A program made the translations under genes and the position numbers. This document shows, piece by piece, positions 15,217-18,030 of a stretch of DNA of 18,030 nucleotides. The stretch is from Coxiellaceae bacterium UBA6002 (GTDB lineage: Bacteria; Pseudomonadota; Gammaproteobacteria; UBA6002): positions 1 through 18,030 of the forward strand of contig DJAM01000025.1 in assembly GCA_002429595.1 (NCBI GenBank), given 5' to 3'. A model generated the notes under the pieces. That model had not been told where the DNA came from and searched no databases. It was given only the letters and a program-made list of their open reading frames with translations. Numbering within the stretch: the first letter of the stretch is position 1; each line of letters opens with the position of its first letter.

Positions 15217-15351
15217 ATGGTCGATGCGTTTAATGAGAGAAAGACTACGCTTTGTTAACAGCTTCCGAAGGTCGCCTTGAAACCGTTGAGGGATTATTAG
15301 CAGGGAGGCATGGTGTAAATCAATACTCCGTACTGGTAGAGTTACAGTGAG
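15217..15351 (+). pseudogene. Remnant of an ankyrin-repeat gene
   Basis: An intact-looking start (AGGA, 4 bases before ATG at 15217) opens a frame that ends after 13 codons (MVDAFNERKTTLC). One frame over, 15244-15351 encodes DYALLTASEGRLETVEGLLA and then GRHGVN, before a TGA. That matches one ankyrin repeat (TxLxxAxxxGxxEVVxxLLxxGAxVN). A frameshift near 15241-15247 plus loss of everything downstream would explain it. The start lies 16 bases after the stop of the upstream gene, so it was probably second in that operon. Confidence 0.6.
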
Positions 15352-15442
15352 TAATCATAGCCATCAAGATCGATGGCCTCATTTCTAACCCCCCCTCCAA
15401 ACAGTAAAGGTTTGATCTCCCCTTTAAATACTATTTGCAACC

Positions 15443-15697
15443 ATGATCCAGTATCTCCCTAAAATATACTTTATTTACCAAAAAATCTTGCGTCACGAAT
15501 ACCGGTTGCAAAATGTTTTAGATTCTAGAGATGATCTAGGAGCAGGAGTTAGAGTACAGATTTTTTTTGGTCTTACTTCAACCACTGCAACCTATGGCTT
15601 CTATGAAAAAGACTATCAGAATATAGAAGATTTTCGTGAACATATGACAGATGTTTTTAAAGTAACAACATACAATGACAAAGTTAGATTAACATAA
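15443..15697 (+). CDS. Small hypothetical ORF, doubtful
   Basis: An 84-residue frame that I do not recognise. It has no ribosome binding site before the ATG. The composition is plausible for a soluble protein: a Tyr-rich N-terminus IQYLPKIYFIYQK, then FFGLTSTTATYGFYEKDY and a charged end. It may be a real small gene, or a surviving piece of a larger effector gene, because it follows the ankyrin remnant in a region of decay. A nested inverted repeat begins at its stop codon. Confidence 0.35.
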   Translation: MIQYLPKIYFIYQKILRHEYRLQNVLDSRDDLGAGVRVQIFFGLTSTTATYGFYEKDYQNIEDFREHMTDVFKVTTYNDKVRLT

Positions 15698-15747
15698 CCA
15701 TAAATAGCTTCTCCAATCCTTTGTTTTAATCAAAACAAATTATGGTT
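15696..15747. repeat. Nested inverted repeat after the small ORF
   Basis: The outer arms AACCATAA (15696-15703) and TTATGGTT (15740-15747) are perfectly complementary. Inside them TTGTTTT (15721-15727) pairs with AAAACAA (15732-15738). It begins at the stop codon of the small ORF and could act as a transcript end for it. There is no GC-rich stem, so a terminator call is weak. The rest of 15748-16051 holds nothing I recognise. Confidence 0.4.
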
Positions 15748-16051
15748 ACAGGAATTATAAACATTTTGTATATTCATCTGAATTTAAATATGACTATTGG
15801 TTGTTACTATCAGTAATGTAAGCGACATTAGCTAAAATCAGCAGAAGTTGATGGAAGCAAAGCAAACAACTAACACAGAGATAACAGCTATTTATTATAT
15901 TCCCTGCTTATGAATATATTTCCTGCATTAAGTTATGAGGAATTCTTTATACCATGGGCTTATCTTAGAACATGATTACTATTTATCTCAAGGTGATAAA
16001 ATTTCACACCATTCAGAGCTATGCAAAGACATGTCTAAAAAAATTTGCAGG

Positions 16052-17926
16052 CTAAATTGTCAAATTTTTTCGATTGCAGGAGTTGTTGAACTCCGAACTT
16101 GCCATCGGCTTTGGAGCTAATACCAGGTCCATAATGAACTCATATTTTAGAGTAGGAATGATGGATTGTTTTGATTCTAGCAATTCACAAAAGGCCGATG
16201 TCTTTTCGCCATTTTCCATATCATTTACTTGTTTTCGTAAATCTTTGACTACTTGGTGGCATTGTTTATCCTCTGGAGAACTAAAGAAATACGAGTAATT
16301 TACATCATAGCTGATACAAGTTGGCGTATTTAAAAGAGCAATTAACTGTTGAGATAACGGTTTATCTTTTTGCTTTTCATACACTTCCCAAAGTCGCAAA
16401 ATAATACAAATGGATGAGTGTTTCTTTTCTTTTGCTATTTCGAGGACGGATTGTCCTCTCCATATGAAATTAGCATTTGCGCCTGCCGCAAGTAATGCTT
16501 TAACAGTGTCGATGTCTCCGTACTGAACTGCTCTATAAAGTGGACTCGATCCATCAGATGCTAAGTTAACATCGGCGCCTACCGCAATTAATGCTCGAAC
16601 AACATCGGCATGTCCATATTGGATAGCTACGCAAAGGGGAGTCTGTCCCTTATCAGCTGCTGTGTTGACGTTAGCGCCTGCTTCACTTAATGCTCTAACA
16701 ACATCAGCGTATCCTTCTTCGGCTGCTATGTGTACCAGAGTCTGTCCCTTAGACCCTGCTGTATTAAAGTCAACGCCTGCCTGAACTAATGCTTTAACAA
16801 CATCGGCGCGCCCATTCAGGGCTGCTATGTAAAGTGGAGTCTGTCCATTATCACAGGCGGTACTGACGTTGGCTCCCGCCGCAATTAATACTCTAACAAC
16901 ACCAGCTTGTCCTTCTTGGGCTGCTATGTAGAGCGGAGTCTGTCCCTCACGCTGCGGTGTATTGAACTCAGCGCCTACTGCAATTAATTCTCTAATAACT
17001 GCAACATGTCCTTTTCTGGCTGCTCTGTAAAGAGGGGTCTGACTATCAACTGCTGTATTGAAATCGGCGCCAGCTGCAATTAAGTATCTAACAACAACAG
17101 CATGTCCCTCTTCAGCCGCATTGCAAAGTGGAGTTATCCCTTGATAATCTACCGCATCAAAGTTAGCGCCTGCTGCTAGTAATGCGCTAACAATGTCGAA
17201 GTGTCCATATCGGGCAGCAATATGAAGTGGGGTCAGCTCATTAATATCAGTAGCAGATAACAAACGAGATCTAGCATCGCTTCCATCAACGCTATCAGGT
17301 AACTGAAGTAGCTCTTTTACCGCGGATAGTTGATTACATGCAGCTGCCCAATGCAGTTGAGTGCGTTTTATACTATCTAGCTTCTGTTTGACAAAGACAT
17401 TTTTACATACGAGCTCATAGAAAAACGTCAATATCTCTTGTCTATTAAAACGTACAGCTAAGGAAACAGGATTATGATATTCATCATTTAGTTGATACAA
17501 AAAGTGATCGCTAGTCATATCGGGTAAATTTTTGCCTTCTTTGATACGCTGCAAATCACCAATTCTAATTAGATTAAATAATCTTCGATAGGAAACATCC
17601 ACACGCCCCACTTTAGCTCTTTCATCGGAGAGGGTTCGATATATAAGTTTAAAATCGTAATTGTGGCCGGATATAGTTAATCTTGGATAAACTTTTTTTA
17701 GATAAACTCGTTCGGTTATCGTAAACCTTGGATATTTACTTTCTACATAAAAACGCCACAATACATTTGATTTTTCTCCCGTTAAATTTTGTCTAAGCGC
17801 TCGACTTACTTGCATAAGGCGTCCTAAACAAATGGGATCTCCTAAGTACATTAAAATAAGTACTAACAAATCGGTAGGCAGTACTACTAAATTTGACGTC
17901 GTTGATTGTTGTTTAGGGGCTTGCAT
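16052..17926 (-). CDS. F-box and ankyrin-repeat protein, putative translocated effector
   Basis: A 624-residue protein. An N-terminal F-box (about 13-60: LPTDLLVLILMYLGD, then CLGRLMQVSRALRQ and NVLWRFYVESKYP) is followed by a linker with helical character (65-185). About ten ankyrin repeats span residues 188-505 with a 33-residue period; the TPLH-type positions fall at about 232, 265, 297, 330, 363, 396, 429, 461 and 493. A C-terminal helical domain (505-605) recurs in the truncated fragment at 12420-12755. The layout is that of Legionella AnkB/LegA-type effectors: the F-box would dock onto host SKP1 and the ankyrin array would bind the ubiquitylation target. Unlike AnkB, it ends NLTI without a CaaX cysteine. 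AGGA lies 5 bases before the ATG, and a PmrA-like repeat lies about 46 bases upstream. Confidence 0.9.
   Translation of the reverse strand: MQAPKQQSTTSNLVVLPTDLLVLILMYLGDPICLGRLMQVSRALRQNLTGEKSNVLWRFYVESKYPRFTITERVYLKKVYPRLTISGHNYDFKLIYRTLSDERAKVGRVDVSYRRLFNLIRIGDLQRIKEGKNLPDMTSDHFLYQLNDEYHNPVSLAVRFNRQEILTFFYELVCKNVFVKQKLDSIKRTQLHWAAACNQLSAVKELLQLPDSVDGSDARSRLLSATDINELTPLHIAARYGHFDIVSALLAAGANFDAVDYQGITPLCNAAEEGHAVVVRYLIAAGADFNTAVDSQTPLYRAARKGHVAVIRELIAVGAEFNTPQREGQTPLYIAAQEGQAGVVRVLIAAGANVSTACDNGQTPLYIAALNGRADVVKALVQAGVDFNTAGSKGQTLVHIAAEEGYADVVRALSEAGANVNTAADKGQTPLCVAIQYGHADVVRALIAVGADVNLASDGSSPLYRAVQYGDIDTVKALLAAGANANFIWRGQSVLEIAKEKKHSSICIILRLWEVYEKQKDKPLSQQLIALLNTPTCISYDVNYSYFFSSPEDKQCHQVVKDLRKQVNDMENGEKTSAFCELLESKQSIIPTLKYEFIMDLVLAPKPMASSEFNNSCNRKNLTI
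16412..17365 (-). repeat. Ankyrin-coding tandem repeat array (about 99-bp period)
   Basis: The DNA encoding the ankyrin repeats shows a 99-bp period at base level, with segments such as GCAATTAATGCTCTAACAAC and AGTCTGTCCCTTA recurring with few changes between units. Central units (about 16540-17100) are more alike than the outer ones, which suggests recent duplication or conversion among them. Confidence 0.75.
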
Positions 17927-17955
17927 ATCAATCCTATTAAATTATTACTTGCCCC

Positions 17956-17987
17956 ATTGTAATGACTATTTATTAACATTTTATTAA
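17956..17987 (-). promoter_or_regulatory. PmrA-box-like repeat and -10 before the F-box/ankyrin gene
   Basis: On the minus strand, TTAAT-AAAATG-TTAAT (17987 to 17972) is a direct repeat with an 11-bp period. Ten bases later comes TACAAT (17961-17956), a good -10, which lies 29 bases before the ATG at 17926. The geometry is the same as before the gene at 14551. Confidence 0.58.
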
Positions 17988-18030
17988 AAATGTGCTTCAA
18001 ATAATGTACTCCCTCTGAACATGACAAAAA

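Noticed and set aside
15935..16120. 61-codon rightward ORF overlapping the end of the ankyrin gene
   Set aside because: No Shine-Dalgarno, antisense overlap with a well-supported gene and no recognisable domain.
16412..17365. Regular DNA repeats that could suggest a CRISPR or minisatellite
   Set aside because: The period is about 99 bp, the units are contiguous without spacers, and they translate into consecutive ankyrin repeats in one long reading frame.

Overview
The window is AT-rich DNA from a gamma-proteobacterium and most likely a Legionella species. This is an inference. It rests on several genes for eukaryotic-type proteins (F-box, ankyrin, dual-specificity phosphatase and a C-terminal CaaX box), mixed with ordinary bacterial housekeeping genes and many decayed genes. 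Three of the eukaryotic-type genes are preceded by 11-bp-spaced TTAAT-type direct repeats that resemble the PmrA box known to control Dot/Icm effector genes. No rRNA, tRNA, CRISPR array, transposase or integrase was seen.

Left part (1-4.1 kb): a small membrane protein and an aldo/keto reductase read rightward. They converge on a leftward membrane-anchored protein with a metallopeptidase HEFHH motif. Upstream of that lies a leftward F-box protein ending in the prenylation-type tetrapeptide CTIS.

Middle (4.6-8.2 kb): leftward znuC-znuB (Zn/Mn-type ABC importer without its binding protein here), a methyltransferase pseudogene with several frameshifts and a nonsense codon, a small membrane protein, a stub of a broken gene, and a rightward NTF2-like protein.

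8.4-12.3 kb: a tight rightward three-gene operon (uncharacterised protein, alpha/beta hydrolase, aminoglycoside/choline-kinase-like phosphotransferase), then a membrane-anchored MltD-type lytic transglycosylase and a DUF2945/Tudor-like small protein.

Right part (12.4-18 kb): an effector-like island. It holds a truncated paralogue of the C-terminal domain of the large ankyrin protein, a phosphatase/F-box-like/ankyrin-like fusion, an uncharacterised protein with HSQF and SGHYTPS motifs, an ankyrin-gene remnant with an intact ribosome binding site, a small unknown ORF, and a leftward 624-residue F-box protein with about ten ankyrin repeats. If translocated, these proteins could act on host ubiquitin ligase and phosphotyrosine/phosphoserine signalling.

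A family of about 55-bp imperfect palindromes (arms GGGTCAAGTACACATTACCC and its complement) occurs four times, with one possible further remnant. Two copies lie directly beside broken genes. This suggests the palindromes mark, or take part in, local rearrangement and decay.
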